Shown here: positions 62,451 through 64,000 of the stretch, in pieces
Numbering within the stretch: position 1 is the first letter of the stretch
Layout: each line of letters opens with the position of its first letter
Assembly (NCBI RefSeq): GCF_900129975.1
Contig: NZ_FSRG01000009.1
Span: forward strand, 41,688 to 105,687
DNA: 64,000 bases
Direction of reading: 5' to 3'
Source of the DNA: Halodesulfovibrio marinisediminis DSM 17456
GTDB lineage: Bacteria; Desulfobacterota; Desulfovibrionia; Desulfovibrionales; Desulfovibrionaceae
Translations under genes and position numbers: made by a program
Notes under the pieces: generated by a model
The model's database searches: none
Told to the model about the DNA's origin: nothing
The model's input: only the letters and a program-made list of their open reading frames with translations

Positions 62451-64000
62451 GATTCCTCCTCAAAGTCCGGTTCTTCAATTCCAAGATCATCGAAATCCGG
62501 TTCTTCACCGTCGTAGGTTGGCTCTTTTTCAAAGACTGGTTCATGTTCCACGTTGCACTCTGGAACGTCCGGTTCAGAGGCTTTTGTTGTGGCTGGCTCT
62601 ACCGTGTAGACAACTGGAGATCCGCTTTTTTCTTCAGCCTTCTTTTTCTCCGGAACAAGACGATCGGAGGCCAGCGGTGCCTTCACCTTTGCTCGTTCTG
62701 AGAAGACAGGATCAAGGAAGTAGAGGATCTGTCTGCCGTAGATTGGCGGAAAGCCGGCTGGGAAAACGAGCATGTCGCCGGCTTCAATGATCTGCATGTT
62801 GGCGTCTTTTTTTGCGCCAGGAAGCCTCATGCATTCGTCCGGAGTAAGAAGGGCACGGCCAGTTTCACCTACACTCACACTGGCTCGGCCAAGGTGTCCG
62901 GAGCGGCTTCCGGAGAGAGATGTTTTCTTTGTGACAACTGTTGTTTTACCGGTCATGTCAGAAAGCACCTTCGCTGTTTCAACTTTGTTGGGAGCATAAG
63001 CGATTCGCACGTGGCAGTTACTCATGATGCTTTCATCTTTGGAGTACGCTGCGTGGAGCTGCGTTAGGTCCTGCACGATGAAATAAGCTTTCAGGCCGAA
63101 ACCACCCATGAAAGCAAGAGAGCGCTCGAAGATTTCCAGACGACCGAGGGACGTAAACTCATCCATCATAAGCAGGAGCTGATGCTTGTAGCCGGCAACA
63201 GAACGTCCGTCCTCAAACTCCATGTCTTCAGTAAGACGACGCAGAATGATGTTGAGGATAAGGCGGATTAACGGTCGAAGACGATCGATATCTGAAGGGC
63301 GGATTACCAAGTAGAGTGATACCGGAGCCTCATAGTTCATCAGATCATCAATACGAAAGTCGCACTCAGCCGTGTTGGCTGCAACGATCGGATCTCGATA
63401 CAAGGCTAGGTTTGCAACGGCGGTTGAAACGACACCGGACAGCTCGTTATCAGCCTTGTTGAGCATTTCACGAGCTGAGGATGCAATGAAGCGTTGAACG
63501 CTTAATGCTTCTTCTTTGCTTGCTCCGAGTGCCTCCTGCAGGAAGGTTGCATGTTCAGCAACAAGCATTTCTTGAAAGAGAATTGCGTTATCTTTCTCTG
63601 GATCAGCGAGCATCAATCCAAGGTCGCTTAGGTTTGCAATGCGCTTTTTGTTCTGAAGAGTCACAATCAGACAATGTAAAATAGCTCCGCCAAGAAGGGC
63701 AAAGGCGGCTTTGTTCCAGTAGTCTTTTAACCCTTTGCCGTCTGGATCAACGATCATGCTGGCGATGTTCTGCGTGTCTGCGATCGCGTGGGCAGTGTGT
63801 AAGCGGATTTCTTGCAGCGGATTGAAACGCGCACCGCTGGCGGTTTCGTCTGTCGGCTCAAAGCGTAACACTCTGTGCCCTTGCTTTTGTCTCCATCCGG
63901 CAGTGAGTGCCCAGTTTTCCCCCTTAATATCGAGGGCAATGAGGCTTTCTTTCCAGCTCAGAAGTGTAGGCAAAACAAGCCCGACGCCTTTACCTGATCG
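62441..64000 (-). CDS. traG: Type IV coupling protein TraG/VirD4 (5' end beyond the window)
   Basis: Partial at the window edge. The frame is open to base 64000 and starts in the Walker A motif (RSGKGVGLVLPTLLSWKE, first residues at the edge), so the N-terminal membrane part and about 130-200 residues are missing. Walker B lies in LLLMMDEFTSLGRLE. It is followed by the FIVQDLTQLHAAY and CHVRIAYAPNKVETAKVLSD segments typical of TraG. The C-terminus (last about 80 residues) is acidic and Pro-rich. It pumps the relaxase-bound strand into the secretion channel. Overlaps traF. Confidence 0.92.
   Translation of the reverse strand, partial: RSGKGVGLVLPTLLSWKESLIALDIKGENWALTAGWRQKQGHRVLRFEPTDETASGARFNPLQEIRLHTAHAIADTQNIASMIVDPDGKGLKDYWNKAAFALLGGAILHCLIVTLQNKKRIANLSDLGLMLADPEKDNAILFQEMLVAEHATFLQEALGASKEEALSVQRFIASSAREMLNKADNELSGVVSTAVANLALYRDPIVAANTAECDFRIDDLMNYEAPVSLYLVIRPSDIDRLRPLIRLILNIILRRLTEDMEFEDGRSVAGYKHQLLLMMDEFTSLGRLEIFERSLAFMGGFGLKAYFIVQDLTQLHAAYSKDESIMSNCHVRIAYAPNKVETAKVLSDMTGKTTVVTKKTSLSGSRSGHLGRASVSVGETGRALLTPDECMRLPGAKKDANMQIIEAGDMLVFPAGFPPIYGRQILYFLDPVFSERAKVKAPLASDRLVPEKKKAEEKSGSPVVYTVEPATTKASEPDVPECNVEHEPVFEKEPTYDGEEPDFDDLGIEEPDFEEESCA

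Larger units (their letters stand above)
34558..64000. mobile_element. Integrative conjugative element (left part), inserted at tRNA-Arg(CCT)
   Basis: The segment starts at the tRNA 3' end with a tyrosine integrase. It carries oriT-like DNA, a TraJ/MobC-like protein, a TraI-like relaxase, then cargo, then leftward topB, an ArdC/TraC-like gene, traF and traG/virD4 (IncP-like transfer genes). The transfer operon continues past the window edge, and the right att copy is not visible. The cargo is clearly more AT-rich than the host genes to the left or the tra genes to the right, so the element is a mosaic. Confidence 0.82.

Noticed and set aside
62441..63973. Treating the coupling protein as starting at 63973
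   Set aside because: The frame stays open to the window edge and encodes the Walker A residues upstream of that codon, so the true start lies beyond base 64000.

Overview
The window looks like chromosome from a marine sulfate-reducing bacterium of the Desulfovibrio/Halodesulfovibrio type. The main reason is a complete tmcABCD operon (type II tetrahaem cytochrome c3, CCG iron-sulfur protein, cytochrome b, Trp-rich repeat protein). It is followed on the same strand by two response regulators, a tandem universal stress protein and a REC-PAS-PAS histidine kinase, the order I recall for DVU0258-DVU0266 of D. vulgaris. A fused indolepyruvate:ferredoxin oxidoreductase fits the same lifestyle. The species is inferred, not proven.

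Layout. 1-2.1 kb: a small gene of unknown function (1314-1919), a decayed partial duplicate of it (233-477), and an orphan Flp-pilin-like peptide. 2.5-10.7 kb (minus strand): the tmc operon and its signalling genes. 11.4-19.3 kb: five nearly identical tRNA-Tyr(GTA) genes on the minus strand, each with its own promoter and terminator. One sits behind tRNA-Thr(TGT). Small accessory genes lie between the copies: Zn-ribbon, Mu GemA-like, DUF1848, serine hydrolase and SIMPL. 19.4-23.4 kb: two hypothetical genes and the IorA/IorB fusion. 24-25.5 kb: a secreted protein and a TPR protein. 26-32.6 kb: a tripartite ABC-2 drug exporter operon (outer-membrane factor, HlyD, double ATPase, two permeases). 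32.9-33.8 kb: an EamA transporter. A roughly 75-bp intergenic repeat with core GCCGCCGGAGGC occurs five times in this host part.

From tRNA-Arg(CCT) at 34481 to the right edge the window holds the left part of an integrative conjugative element (ICE). It starts with a tyrosine integrase beside the tRNA, has a likely oriT with a TraJ/MobC-like protein and a TraI-like relaxase at 39.4-41.7 kb, and runs leftward-transcribed topB, ArdC/TraC-like, traF and traG/virD4 genes at the right. The far att site is outside the window.

The AT-rich cargo looks like a defence island. It holds: (i) a two-gene STAND/ORC-type ATPase module (35963-39148); (ii) a tight four-gene operon (41827-48644) of an unknown protein, a MoxR AAA+ ATPase, a degenerate vWA plus FGE-sulfatase-fold protein lacking the catalytic cysteines, and an FGE-like protein fused to ankyrin repeats; (iii) a protein of about 2045 residues with helical repeats and a PIN-like nuclease segment (49537-55674); and (iv) a TIR-SIR2 fusion with two putative NADase domains (56061-57377). 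Module (ii) is the best candidate for an undescribed system. It resembles the MoxR-vWA ternary conflict systems predicted computationally, but its gene content is distinctive. All defence roles are inferred from domains and context.
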